Assembly: GCF_015291645.1 (NCBI RefSeq)
Contig: NZ_CP030055.1
Span: 5,332,001-5,396,000, forward strand
DNA: 64,000 nucleotides
Direction of reading: 5' to 3'
Source: Bradyrhizobium sp. CCBAU 53340
GTDB lineage: Bacteria; Pseudomonadota; Alphaproteobacteria; Rhizobiales; Xanthobacteraceae
In this document: one piece after another, positions 17,801-26,920 of the stretch
Layout of the letters: each line of letters starts with the position of its first letter
Numbering within the stretch: the first letter of the stretch is position 1
Position numbers and translations under genes: made by a program
The notes under the pieces: model-generated
What the model was told of the DNA's origin: nothing
What the model saw: the letters and a program-made list of their open reading frames with translations, nothing else
Database searches by the model: none

Positions 17801-20800
17801 CGTTGGTTGCAACCGGAACGTCGTCGACCACCGAGATCGTCAGCCCGCCGGTCGCGCCGACCGTGTCGCCGTCCGAATCCGTCGCCTGGATCACCGATCC
17901 GAAGGCGATCGCCAGATTGTCCGCCGCCGTCTCACCGAGGCCCGGTGCGTTGTCGACATGGCTCAGCAGCGTGAAGGTGTAGGCACCCGTGGTCTCGTTC
18001 AGCGTCAGCGTGAACACCGGCGTCGCACCCGCCGTCGCCGTCAGCGTCTCCACGCCGGCCGACGTCGTAACCGCGTAGCTCAGCGCCACGCCGCCCGAGG
18101 TCAGGTTCTCGGCCGTCAGGCTGGCAAGGCTCGCCGTAAACGAATACGTCAGCGGCGCATCCGCTCCCGACAGGAACAGCGTCGAGACATTGCCGCTCGC
18201 AATCGTCATCGACACGTTGCCGCCGTCGCCCGCCGCGATACCCAAGGGCAGGCCGTCCTCGTCGACCGTCCCGGTCAGCTGCACGTTGGTTGCAACCGGA
18301 ACGTCGTCGACCACCGAGATCGTCAGCCCGCCGGTCGCGCCGACCGTGTCGCCGTCCGAATCCGTCGCCTGGATCACCGATCCGAAGGCGATCGCCAGAT
18401 TGTCCGCCGCCGTCTCACCGAGGCCCGGTGCGTTGTCGACATGGCTCAGCAGCGTGAAGGTGTAGGCACCCGTGGTCTCGTTCAGCGTCAGCGTGAACAC
18501 CGGCGTCGCACCCGCCGTCGCCGTCAGCGTCTCCACGCCGGCCGACGTCGTAACCGCGTAGCTCAGCGCCACGCCGCCCGAGGTCAGGTTCTCGGCCGTC
18601 AGGCTGGCAAGGCTCGCCGTAAACGAATACGTCAGCGGCGCATCCGCTCCCGACAGGAACAGCGTCGAGACATTGCCGCTCGCAATCGTCATCGACACGT
18701 TGCCGCCGTCGCCCGCCGCGATACCCAAGGGCAGGCCGTCCTCGTCGACCGTCCCGGTCAGCTGCACATTGGTTGCAACCGGAACGTCGTCGACCACCGA
18801 GATCGTCAGCCCGCCGGTCGCGCCGACCGTGTCGCCGTCCGAATCCGTCGCCTGGATCACCGATCCGAAGGCGATCGCCAGATTGTCCGCCGCCGTCTCA
18901 CCGAGGCCCGGTGCGTTGTCGACATGGCTCAGCAGCGTGAAGGTGTAGGCACCCGTGGTCTCGTTCAGCGTCAGCGTGAACACCGGCGTCGCACCCGCCG
19001 TCGCCGTCAGCGTCTCCACGCCGGCCGACGTCGTAACCGCGTAGCTCAGCGCCACGCCGCCCGAGGTCAGGTTCTCGGCCGTCAGGCTGGCAAGGCTCGC
19101 CGTAAACGAATACGTCAGCGGCGCATCCGCTCCCGACAGGAACAGCGTCGAGACATTGCCGCTCGCAATCGTCATCGACACGTTGCCGCCGTCGCCCGCC
19201 GCGATACCCAAGGGCAGGCCGTCCTCGTCGACCGTCCCGGTCAGCTGCACGTTGGTTGCAACCGGAACGTCGTCGACCACCGAGATCGTCAGCCCGCCGG
19301 TCGCGCCGACCGTGTCGCCGTCCGAATCCGTCGCCTGGATCACCGATCCGAAGGCGATCGCCAGATTGTCCGCCGCCGTCTCACCGAGGCCCGGTGCGTT
19401 GTCGACATGGCTCAGCAGCGTGAAGGTGTAGGCACCCGTGGTCTCGTTCAGCGTCAGCGTGAACACCGGCGTCGCACCCGCCGTCGCCGTCAGCGTCTCC
19501 ACGCCGGCCGACGTCGTAACCGCGTAGCTCAGCGCCACGCCGCCCGAGGTCAGGTTCTCGGCCGTCAGGCTGGCAAGGCTCGCCGTAAACGAATACGTCA
19601 GCGGCGCATCCGCTCCCGACAGGAACAGCGTCGAGACATTGCCGCTCGCAATCGTCATCGACACGTTGCCGCCGTCGCCCGCCGCGATACCCAAGGGCAG
19701 GCCGTCCTCGTCGACCGTCCCGGTCAGCTGCACGTTGGTTGCAACCGGAACGTCGTCGACCACCGAGATCGTCAGCCCGCCGGTCGCGCCGACCGTGTCG
19801 CCGTCCGAATCCGTCGCCTGGATCACCGATCCGAAGGCGATCGCCAGATTGTCCGCCGCCGTCTCACCGAGGCCCGGTGCGTTGTCGACATGGCTCAGCA
19901 GCGTGAAGGTGTAGGCACCCGTGGTCTCGTTCAGCGTCAGCGTGAACACCGGCGTCGCACCCGCCGTCGCCGTCAGCGTCTCCACGCCGGCCGACGTCGT
20001 AACCGCGTAGCTCAGCGCCACGCCGCCCGAGGTCAGGTTCTCGGCCGTCAGGCTGGCAAGGCTCGCCGTAAACGAATACGTCAGCGGCGCATCCGCTCCC
20101 GACAGGAACAGCGTCGAGACATTGCCGCTCGCAATCGTCATCGACACGTTGCCGCCGTCGCCCGCCGCGATACCCAAGGGCAGGCCGTCCTCGTCGACCG
20201 TCCCGGTCAGCTGCACATTGGTTGCAACCGGAACGTCGTCGACCACCGAGATCGTCAGCCCGCCGGTCGCGCCGACCGTGTCGCCGTCCGAATCCGTCGC
20301 CTGGATCACCGATCCGAAGGCGATCGCCAGATTGTCCGCCGCCGTCTCACCGAGGCCCGGTGCGTTGTCGACATGGCTCAGCAGCGTGAAGGTGTAGGCA
20401 CCCGTGGTCTCGTTCAGCGTCAGCGTGAACACCGGCGTCGCACCCGCCGTCGCCGTCAGCGTCTCCACGCCGGCCGACGTCGTAACCGCGTAGCTCAGCG
20501 CCACGCCGCCCGAGGTCAGGTTCTCGGCCGTCAGGCTGGCAAGGCTCGCCGTAAACGAATACGTCAGCGGCGCATCCGCTCCCGACAGGAACAGCGTCGA
20601 GACATTGCCGCTCGCAATCGTCATCGACACGTTGCCGCCGTCGCCCGCCGCGATACCCAAGGGCAGGCCGTCCTCGTCGACCGTCCCGGTCAGCTGCACA
20701 TTGGTTGCAACCGGAACGTCGTCGACCACCGAGATCGTCAGCCCGCCGGTCGCGCCGACCGTGTCGCCGTCCGAATCCGTCGCCTGGATCACCGATCCGA

Positions 20801-23800
20801 AGGCGATCGCCAGATTGTCCGCCGCCGTCTCACCGAGGCCCGGTGCGTTGTCGACATGGCTCAGCAGCGTGAAGGTGTAGGCACCCGTGGTCTCGTTCAG
20901 CGTCAGCGTGAACACCGGCGTCGCACCCGCCGTCGCCGTCAGCGTCTCCACGCCGGCCGACGTCGTAACCGCGTAGCTCAGCGCCACGCCGCCCGAGGTC
21001 AGGTTCTCGGCCGTCAGGCTGGCAAGGCTCGCCGTAAACGAATACGTCAGCGGCGCATCCGCTCCCGACAGGAACAGCGTCGAGACATTGCCGCTCGCAA
21101 TCGTCATCGACACGTTGCCGCCGTCGCCCGCCGCGATACCCAAGGGCAGGCCGTCCTCGTCGACCGTCCCGGTCAGCTGCACATTGGTTGCAACCGGAAC
21201 GTCGTCGACCACCGAGATCGTCAGCCCGCCGGTCGCGCCGACCGTGTCGCCGTCCGAATCCGTCGCCTGGATCACCGATCCGAAGGCGATCGCCAGATTG
21301 TCCGCCGCCGTCTCACCGAGGCCCGGTGCGTTGTCGACATGGCTCAGCAGCGTGAAGGTGTAGGCACCCGTGGTCTCGTTCAGCGTCAGCGTGAACACCG
21401 GCGTCGCACCCGCCGTCGCCGTCAGCGTCTCCACGCCGGCCGACGTCGTAACCGCGTAGCTCAGCGCCACGCCGCCCGAGGTCAGGTTCTCGGCCGTCAG
21501 GCTGGCAAGGCTCGCCGTAAACGAATACGTCAGCGGCGCATCCGCTCCCGACAGGAACAGCGTCGAGACATTGCCGCTCGCAATCGTCATCGACACGTTG
21601 CCGCCGTCGCCCGCCGCGATACCCAAGGGCAGGCCGTCCTCGTCGACCGTCCCGGTCAGCTGCACGTTGGTTGCAACCGGAACGTCGTCGACCACCGAGA
21701 TCGTCAGCCCGCCGGTCGCGCCGACCGTGTCGCCGTCCGAATCCGTCGCCTGGATCACCGATCCGAAGGCGATCGCCAGATTGTCCGCCGCCGTCTCACC
21801 GAGGCCCGGTGCGTTGTCGACATGGCTCAGCAGCGTGAAGGTGTAGGCACCCGTGGTCTCGTTCAGCGTCAGCGTGAACACCGGCGTCGCACCCGCCGTC
21901 GCCGTCAGCGTCTCCACGCCGGCCGACGTCGTAACCGCGTAGCTCAGCGCCACGCCGCCCGAGGTCAGGTTCTCGGCCGTCAGGCTGGCAAGGCTCGCCG
22001 TAAACGAATACGTCAGCGGCGCATCCGCTCCCGACAGGAACAGCGTCGAGACATTGCCGCTCGCAATCGTCATCGACACGTTGCCGCCGTCGCCCGCCGC
22101 GATACCCAAGGGCAGGCCGTCCTCGTCGACCGTCCCGGTCAGCTGCACGTTGGTTGCAACCGGAACGTCGTCGACCACCGAGATCGTCAGCCCGCCGGTC
22201 GCGCCGACCGTGTCGCCGTCCGAATCCGTCGCCTGGATCACCGATCCGAAGGCGATCGCCAGATTGTCCGCCGCCGTCTCACCGAGGCCCGGTGCGTTGT
22301 CGACATGGCTCAGCAGCGTGAAGGTGTAGGCACCCGTGGTCTCGTTCAGCGTCAGCGTGAACACCGGCGTCGCACCCGCCGTCGCCGTCAGCGTCTCCAC
22401 GCCGGCCGACGTCGTAACCGCGTAGCTCAGCGCCACGCCGCCCGAGGTCAGGTTCTCGGCCGTCAGGCTGGCAAGGCTCGCCGTAAACGAATACGTCAGC
22501 GGCGCATCCGCTCCCGACAGGAACAGCGTCGAGACATTGCCGCTCGCAATCGTCATCGACACGTTGCCGCCGTCGCCCGCCGCGATACCCAAGGGCAGGC
22601 CGTCCTCGTCGACCGTCCCGGTCAGCTGCACATTGGTTGCAACCGGAACGTCGTCGACCACCGAGATCGTCAGCCCGCCGGTCGCGCCGACCGTGTCGCC
22701 GTCCGAATCCGTCGCCTGGATCACCGATCCGAAGGCGATCGCCAGATTGTCCGCCGCCGTCTCACCGAGGCCCGGTGCGTTGTCGACATGGCTCAGCAGC
22801 GTGAAGGTGTAGGCACCCGTGGTCTCGTTCAGCGTCAGCGTGAACACCGGCGTCGCACCCGCCGTCGCCGTCAGCGTCTCCACGCCGGCCGACGTCGTAA
22901 CCGCGTAGCTCAGCGCCACGCCGCCCGAGGTCAGGTTCTCGGCCGTCAGGCTGGCAAGGCTCGCCGTAAACGAATACGTCAGCGGCGCATCCGCTCCCGA
23001 CAGGAACAGCGTCGAGACATTGCCGCTCGCAATCGTCATCGACACGTTGCCGCCGTCGCCCGCCGCGATACCCAAGGGCAGGCCGTCCTCGTCGACCGTC
23101 CCGGTCAGCTGCACATTGGTTGCAACCGGAACGTCGTCGACCACCGAGATCGTCAGCCCGCCGGTCGCGCCGACCGTGTCGCCGTCCGAATCCGTCGCCT
23201 GGATCACCGATCCGAAGGCGATCGCCAGATTGTCCGCCGCCGTCTCACCGAGGCCCGGTGCGTTGTCGACATGGCTCAGCAGCGTGAAGGTGTAGGCACC
23301 CGTGGTCTCGTTCAGCGTCAGCGTGAACACCGGCGTCGCACCCGCCGTCGCCGTCAGCGTCTCCACGCCGGCCGACGTCGTAACCGCGTAGCTCAGCGCC
23401 ACGCCGCCCGAGGTCAGGTTCTCGGCCGTCAGGCTGGCAAGGCTCGCCGTAAACGAATACGTCAGCGGCGCATCCGCTCCCGACAGGAACAGCGTCGAGA
23501 CATTGCCGCTCGCAATCGTCATCGACACGTTGCCGCCGTCGCCCGCCGCGATACCCAAGGGCAGGCCGTCCTCGTCGACCGTCCCGGTCAGCTGCACATT
23601 GGTTGCAACCGGAACGTCGTCGACCACCGAGATCGTCAGCCCGCCGGTCGCGCCGACCGTGTCGCCGTCCGAATCCGTCGCCTGGATCACCGATCCGAAG
23701 GCGATCGCCAGATTGTCCGCCGCCGTCTCACCGAGGCCCGGTGCGTTGTCGACATGGCTCAGCAGCGTGAAGGTGTAGGCACCCGTGGTCTCGTTCAGCG

Positions 23801-26198
23801 TCAGCGTGAACACCGGCGTCGCACCCGCCGTCGCCGTCAGCGTCTCCACGCCGGCCGACGTCGTAACCGCGTAGCTCAGCGCCACGCCGCCCGAGGTCAG
23901 GTTCTCGGCCGTCAGGCTGGCAAGGCTCGCCGTAAACGAATACGTCAGCGGCGCATCCGCTCCCGACAGGAACAGCGTCGAGACATTGCCGCTCGCAATC
24001 GTCATCGACACGTTGCCGCCGTCGCCCGCCGCGATACCCAAGGGCAGGCCGTCCTCGTCGACCGTCCCGGTCAGCTGCACGTTGGTTGCAACCGGAACGT
24101 CGTCGACCACCGAGATCGTCAGCCCGCCGGTCGCGCCGACCGTGTCGCCGTCCGAATCCGTCGCCTGGATCACCGATCCGAAGGCGATCGCCAGATTGTC
24201 CGCCGCCGTCTCACCGAGGCCCGGTGCGTTGTCGACATGGCTCAGCAGCGTGAAGGTGTAGGCACCCGTGGTCTCGTTCAGCGTCAGCGTGAACACCGGC
24301 GTCGCACCCGCCGTCGCCGTCAGCGTCTCCACGCCGGCCGACGTCGTAACCGCGTAGCTCAGCGCCACGCCGCCCGAGGTCAGGTTCTCGGCCGTCAGGC
24401 TGGCAAGGCTCGCCGTAAACGAATACGTCAGCGGCGCATCCGCTCCCGACAGGAACAGCGTCGAGACATTGCCGCTCGCAATCGTCATCGACACGTTGCC
24501 GCCGTCGCCCGCCGCGATACCCAAGGGCAGGCCGTCCTCGTCGACCGTCCCGGTCAGCTGCACGTTGGTTGCAACCGGACCATCATCCAGGAACGTCACC
24601 TGCTTGCCGAGGTCAATGCCCGTGCTCGCCGTGTCACCATCATTGTCGGTGATCGTCGCCGTCAGAGTCACCGCACCGCTGGCGATGCTGATGCCTTCAT
24701 TACCGTCCGGATTGGTCCCGTCGGGCTCCTTCACGGCACGGTCGTCCGTGAAGGTCACGAAGCCATTGCTGTCGACCGACAGCGTGAACACCAGAAGGCC
24801 GGTCGACGCGGTGTGGCCTTCAACCGTCGTGCCGTTCATCACCAGCACGACATTTTCGCCGGTCTGCGAGTCCACGAGGCCTGTCGACTTGGTCGTGTCG
24901 ATCGACAACGCGTAGCTGACCGGATGCTGCGGATCCGCCACGCCGTCCGCGCCGGTCACCGCCTGGAAAATACCGCCGAACCACGCGGTCGCGGAGTTGT
25001 CGCCGTTGTGGATCGAACCGTCGATGCCGTTGGTTACGGCTGTCAGATTGCTCTCGTCGACGACCAGATTCGGAATTGTCCGCTCTTCACCATCCAGGAC
25101 GACCTGGATCGACGGACCATCGTCCTGCAACGTCAGATGCGGGCCGACGTCAACGCTGGCGCTCGCGCTCTGGTTGCTGTTGTCAGTCACGGTGGCGGTC
25201 AAGGAGATGAGTCCGGCGGGCACATGCGTGCCCTCGCTCACGTCGCCGGGCTCGCCCGTCCCTTCGTGCACCGAGCGCAGATCCGTCAGCGTCAGCTTGC
25301 CACTGCCATCCACAGACACCGTGAAATCCTGCGGGCCATTGGCCGCCGCAGCCGCATCCTTGCCCTCGCGGCCGACCACTACCCCGTTCTCCACGAACAG
25401 GAAGACGTGGTTGCCGGTCTGCGAATCGATCAAGGCGCTGTCGACACCGGGAGCACTAATGGACAGCGCAAAGGTCAGCGACTGCTCGCCGCCCGGCACG
25501 TTGAGCGTGACGGGCAAAACCCCTGAAGTCACCGTTGTCCCCGCGGGCCCAGTCCCAGAGCTGTCGATGCCGTTCGTCGCAGCGGTCAGGAAGCTCTCGT
25601 CCACGATCAATTCGGGCAGCGCGCCCAGAGAGATCGTCGGGGCCGGCGGGGTTGTCGGCTGCGTGACGAAGCCGGTGGGGAAGTCAACCTGGAACGTCGG
25701 CAGCTCTTCCTGCGGGGCCAACGTGTTGGTCGGCACCGGCGGCAGAGGATCGATCGTAAACGGACTGAAGTTCGCGCCGCTCGCCTGCGCGTTGTTTTGC
25801 CCGAGCTCATCGCCGGCGGCCGGCAGAACGGCAGAAGCCGCGGAGGGATCATTGATGATCGGGAAGGCGCTGGCAAACTCGGCGACGCTGAGATCGCGCC
25901 CCGGCGCGACCTCGATGGTGAGATTGCCGAGCTGATCGTGCCGGGAGTCGAAGAACGGCTCGACCGTCACGGTGGAGTGATTGTCGAACAGAATGATCAG
26001 CTTCTCGCCGACATGGACGAGGGTGATCTTCTCATTCGAAATAGCCGAAAAATCGACCTGGACTTTCTGGTCGTATCCCAAGTTCAAAACCACCGCCTGA
26101 TCGGCGAATGGCTTGGTCAGCTTGAAGATGCGCGGCGGAGATGCGTTGTTCGAATGTCCGGCACCAGTAAACTGGGCAACCCGAAACTGCTCGTTCAT
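14832..26198 (-). CDS. giant LapA-like type I-secreted adhesin with 17 tandem DUF5801-type repeats
   Basis: This 3788-residue surface protein probably acts in attachment or biofilm formation. There is no Sec signal peptide. Residues 1-110 form a compact beta-rich module, followed by a helix (LSVAEFASAF) and P126-A127-A128-G129, a LapG-type cleavage motif; together these resemble an N-terminal retention module. Two divergent repeats (about 190-520, each opening VDES) precede 17 copies of a 161-residue repeat (about 541-3278, each opening VDEDGLPLG), which look like DUF5801/T1SS-143 type extender domains. After a non-repetitive region there is one degenerate RTX nonapeptide (SGPGADTINLSG) and a tail RFLFDTTNHTLYYSSDG typical of type I secretion targets. 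The ATG at 26198 has a GGAG box. It is convergent with its probable exporter and protease. Confidence 0.93.
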   Translation of the reverse strand: MNEQFRVAQFTGAGHSNNASPPRIFKLTKPFADQAVVLNLGYDQKVQVDFSAISNEKITLVHVGEKLIILFDNHSTVTVEPFFDSRHDQLGNLTIEVAPGRDLSVAEFASAFPIINDPSAASAVLPAAGDELGQNNAQASGANFSPFTIDPLPPVPTNTLAPQEELPTFQVDFPTGFVTQPTTPPAPTISLGALPELIVDESFLTAATNGIDSSGTGPAGTTVTSGVLPVTLNVPGGEQSLTFALSISAPGVDSALIDSQTGNHVFLFVENGVVVGREGKDAAAAANGPQDFTVSVDGSGKLTLTDLRSVHEGTGEPGDVSEGTHVPAGLISLTATVTDNSNQSASASVDVGPHLTLQDDGPSIQVVLDGEERTIPNLVVDESNLTAVTNGIDGSIHNGDNSATAWFGGIFQAVTGADGVADPQHPVSYALSIDTTKSTGLVDSQTGENVVLVMNGTTVEGHTASTGLLVFTLSVDSNGFVTFTDDRAVKEPDGTNPDGNEGISIASGAVTLTATITDNDGDTASTGIDLGKQVTFLDDGPVATNVQLTGTVDEDGLPLGIAAGDGGNVSMTIASGNVSTLFLSGADAPLTYSFTASLASLTAENLTSGGVALSYAVTTSAGVETLTATAGATPVFTLTLNETTGAYTFTLLSHVDNAPGLGETAADNLAIAFGSVIQATDSDGDTVGATGGLTISVVDDVPVATNVQLTGTVDEDGLPLGIAAGDGGNVSMTIASGNVSTLFLSGADAPLTYSFTASLASLTAENLTSGGVALSYAVTTSAGVETLTATAGATPVFTLTLNETTGAYTFTLLSHVDNAPGLGETAADNLAIAFGSVIQATDSDGDTVGATGGLTISVVDDVPVATNVQLTGTVDEDGLPLGIAAGDGGNVSMTIASGNVSTLFLSGADAPLTYSFTASLASLTAENLTSGGVALSYAVTTSAGVETLTATAGATPVFTLTLNETTGAYTFTLLSHVDNAPGLGETAADNLAIAFGSVIQATDSDGDTVGATGGLTISVVDDVPVATNVQLTGTVDEDGLPLGIAAGDGGNVSMTIASGNVSTLFLSGADAPLTYSFTASLASLTAENLTSGGVALSYAVTTSAGVETLTATAGATPVFTLTLNETTGAYTFTLLSHVDNAPGLGETAADNLAIAFGSVIQATDSDGDTVGATGGLTISVVDDVPVATNVQLTGTVDEDGLPLGIAAGDGGNVSMTIASGNVSTLFLSGADAPLTYSFTASLASLTAENLTSGGVALSYAVTTSAGVETLTATAGATPVFTLTLNETTGAYTFTLLSHVDNAPGLGETAADNLAIAFGSVIQATDSDGDTVGATGGLTISVVDDVPVATNVQLTGTVDEDGLPLGIAAGDGGNVSMTIASGNVSTLFLSGADAPLTYSFTASLASLTAENLTSGGVALSYAVTTSAGVETLTATAGATPVFTLTLNETTGAYTFTLLSHVDNAPGLGETAADNLAIAFGSVIQATDSDGDTVGATGGLTISVVDDVPVATNVQLTGTVDEDGLPLGIAAGDGGNVSMTIASGNVSTLFLSGADAPLTYSFTASLASLTAENLTSGGVALSYAVTTSAGVETLTATAGATPVFTLTLNETTGAYTFTLLSHVDNAPGLGETAADNLAIAFGSVIQATDSDGDTVGATGGLTISVVDDVPVATNVQLTGTVDEDGLPLGIAAGDGGNVSMTIASGNVSTLFLSGADAPLTYSFTASLASLTAENLTSGGVALSYAVTTSAGVETLTATAGATPVFTLTLNETTGAYTFTLLSHVDNAPGLGETAADNLAIAFGSVIQATDSDGDTVGATGGLTISVVDDVPVATNVQLTGTVDEDGLPLGIAAGDGGNVSMTIASGNVSTLFLSGADAPLTYSFTASLASLTAENLTSGGVALSYAVTTSAGVETLTATAGATPVFTLTLNETTGAYTFTLLSHVDNAPGLGETAADNLAIAFGSVIQATDSDGDTVGATGGLTISVVDDVPVATNVQLTGTVDEDGLPLGIAAGDGGNVSMTIASGNVSTLFLSGADAPLTYSFTASLASLTAENLTSGGVALSYAVTTSAGVETLTATAGATPVFTLTLNETTGAYTFTLLSHVDNAPGLGETAADNLAIAFGSVIQATDSDGDTVGATGGLTISVVDDVPVATNVQLTGTVDEDGLPLGIAAGDGGNVSMTIASGNVSTLFLSGADAPLTYSFTASLASLTAENLTSGGVALSYAVTTSAGVETLTATAGATPVFTLTLNETTGAYTFTLLSHVDNAPGLGETAADNLAIAFGSVIQATDSDGDTVGATGGLTISVVDDVPVATNVQLTGTVDEDGLPLGIAAGDGGNVSMTIASGNVSTLFLSGADAPLTYSFTASLASLTAENLTSGGVALSYAVTTSAGVETLTATAGATPVFTLTLNETTGAYTFTLLSHVDNAPGLGETAADNLAIAFGSVIQATDSDGDTVGATGGLTISVVDDVPVATNVQLTGTVDEDGLPLGIAAGDGGNVSMTIASGNVSTLFLSGADAPLTYSFTASLASLTAENLTSGGVALSYAVTTSAGVETLTATAGATPVFTLTLNETTGAYTFTLLSHVDNAPGLGETAADNLAIAFGSVIQATDSDGDTVGATGGLTISVVDDVPVATNVQLTGTVDEDGLPLGIAAGDGGNVSMTIASGNVSTLFLSGADAPLTYSFTASLASLTAENLTSGGVALSYAVTTSAGVETLTATAGATPVFTLTLNETTGAYTFTLLSHVDNAPGLGETAADNLAIAFGSVIQATDSDGDTVGATGGLTISVVDDVPVATNVQLTGTVDEDGLPLGIAAGDGGNVSMTIASGNVSTLFLSGADAPLTYSFTASLASLTAENLTSGGVALSYAVTTSAGVETLTATAGATPVFTLTLNETTGAYTFTLLSHVDNAPGLGETAADNLAIAFGSVIQATDSDGDTVGATGGLTISVVDDVPVATNVQLTGTVDEDGLPLGIAAGDGGNVSMTIASGNVSTLFLSGADAPLTYSFTASLASLTAENLTSGGVALSYAVTTSAGVETLTATAGATPVFTLTLNETTGAYTFTLLSHVDNAPGLGETAADNLAIAFGSVIQATDSDGDTVGATGGLTISVVDDVPVATNVQLTGTVDEDGLPLGIAAGDGGNVSMTIASGNVSTLFLSGADAPLTYSFTASLASLTAENLTSGGVALSYAVTTSAGVETLTATAGATPVFTLTLNETTGAYTFTLLSHVDNAPGLGETAADNLAIAFGSVIQATDSDGDTVGATGGLTISVVDDVPLINGIQNALLPSIDNTDVQGTWQPAFGADGPNLTAAVNIAMGTAPTGETYTVTDTGTHNAAGEEIFSVKVAMATSSYTFYEYVDYNSSTHTAEMVAYGTQADAQAGLGNNEFFTLSMSADGTYDFHLTSTTALSSIVTTNFTSKGNSGEGTYVELLDGNVTWIKNASSVPTTVPAGQDAIIDGWSTTDATAPDPQNHTVHADNLGFGLDNGNFQTDQLINFEFAQSQNLLDIGIGKGNNASNEHFEIMLFKAGSSTPFAIEDVVLNDGQTIQIDAAHWAQAFGTPGSGDFQTVIGSSGTFGAFDQVEVVNYAGHDGSIGNDTKLNLTTVTFKETTVINDTTLTFAPTITDGDGDTAIASSNLSVSLQGTTNTSGTYTLSASGNEVVLSGPGADTINLSGTNNTIEFNHVTDGGGTGVGTGDTVNGFSATTDSIAVSASSFTGVTFGEVFNTTQVQNSLSNTFTDSSERFLFDTTNHTLYYSSDGTTANEHALAILNLVAAINPTNIHVVH
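16366..24576 (-). repeat. 17 x 483-bp near-identical tandem array inside the adhesin gene
   Basis: The period is exactly 483 bases (161 codons), with unit starts at 16366, 16849, 17332 and so on. The units look identical except at one synonymous site (AAT or AAC of the VATNVQL asparagine). In order of increasing coordinate the state is T,T,C,C,T,C,C,T,T,T,C,C,T,T,T,C,C (coding-strand base). The array makes up 72 percent of the gene. Confidence 0.97.
25812..25823 (-). other. candidate LapG cleavage site (Pro-Ala-Ala-Gly)
   Basis: These codons give residues 126-129 of the giant adhesin. LapG enzymes cleave between the alanines of a T/A/P-A-A-G motif about 100-130 residues from the adhesin N-terminus, and this is the only such motif in the first 180 residues. 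Confidence 0.65.
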
Positions 26199-26435
26199 GA
26201 AATCTCTCCGCCGAAAGGACGTGAAGTGAAAATTGCAGATAAATTTACGTCGAAGTCTATCTTTAAGCTATTGTTAACCCCATCGAGGGTCAAGAAAACT
26301 ATTTGGTTAATCAATACTTTCGATCAGGATGTGGTAAAGAGATCGCGCGGCCGTGACATGTCGCAAACTGGGGCAGATTGCCCGTCGTTTGGACGCATGT
26401 CGCTCCAGGCCTTGCGGCGACAGCTGGAGCAAAAG

Positions 26436-26864
26436 ATGAGGATTTTACCAGTAAGCGCCGTGCTGGCGGGACTTCTCGGATTACAGTGCGCCGCTGCTCA
26501 AAACCCGCAGGCGCCGGACGCACAGACCGTCGAACGCACGATCAAGGCGCTGCCGAACAAGGACACGCAAATCGGCCTTTACATTAATGTTAGGCCCGAT
26601 TGCACGTCCGGCCCCCTGCCCACCATCCGATTGGCGACCTCGCCGACGTCGGGAAAGGTCATCGTGAAATCCGGTAAGGTGAAGGCAACCAACTACAAGG
26701 CCTGCCTGGCGCTGGAAGTGCCGGCTTACGTTGCCTTCTACAAGTCCCCCCCGGATTTTACGGGCGACGATCAGCTGACCATCGAGGTCAAGTATGCCGG
26801 TGGACGGACCGAGATCCAAAAGATCACGATCAGTGTCGTGGGGCCTGGCGGTCAGAAAATCTAG
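26436..26864 (+). CDS. small secreted protein of unknown function
   Basis: The 142-residue product has a signal peptide (MRILPVSAVLAGLLGLQCAAA, cleaved near AQNPQ). The mature part is a short helical region followed by a beta-rich domain with a cysteine pair (RPDCTSG and YKACLALEV) and the ending LTIEVKYAGGRTEIQKITISVV, which looks like an immunoglobulin-like fold. The ATG at 26436 has a GGAG box 7 bases upstream; a longer in-frame reading would run into the adhesin gene and is discounted. It is divergent from the giant adhesin and may share its regulatory region. No family recognised. Confidence 0.78.
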   Translation: MRILPVSAVLAGLLGLQCAAAQNPQAPDAQTVERTIKALPNKDTQIGLYINVRPDCTSGPLPTIRLATSPTSGKVIVKSGKVKATNYKACLALEVPAYVAFYKSPPDFTGDDQLTIEVKYAGGRTEIQKITISVVGPGGQKI

Positions 26865-26920
26865 CGACAGGCCAAAGCCCAGGACCGACGGCAATATTGC
26901 CACGTCGGCAGGCCTTGAAT

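Noticed and set aside
16366..24576. CRISPR array
   Set aside because: The repeats are 483 bases with no unique spacers and lie inside a protein-coding frame.
16509..25526. A 3005-codon open frame on the plus strand, antisense to the adhesin repeats
   Set aside because: It is repeated Arg/Gln/His-rich sequence copied 17 times from one stop-free antisense frame. One unit without stops gives a huge open frame when the unit is repeated, and it has no ribosome site or domain.
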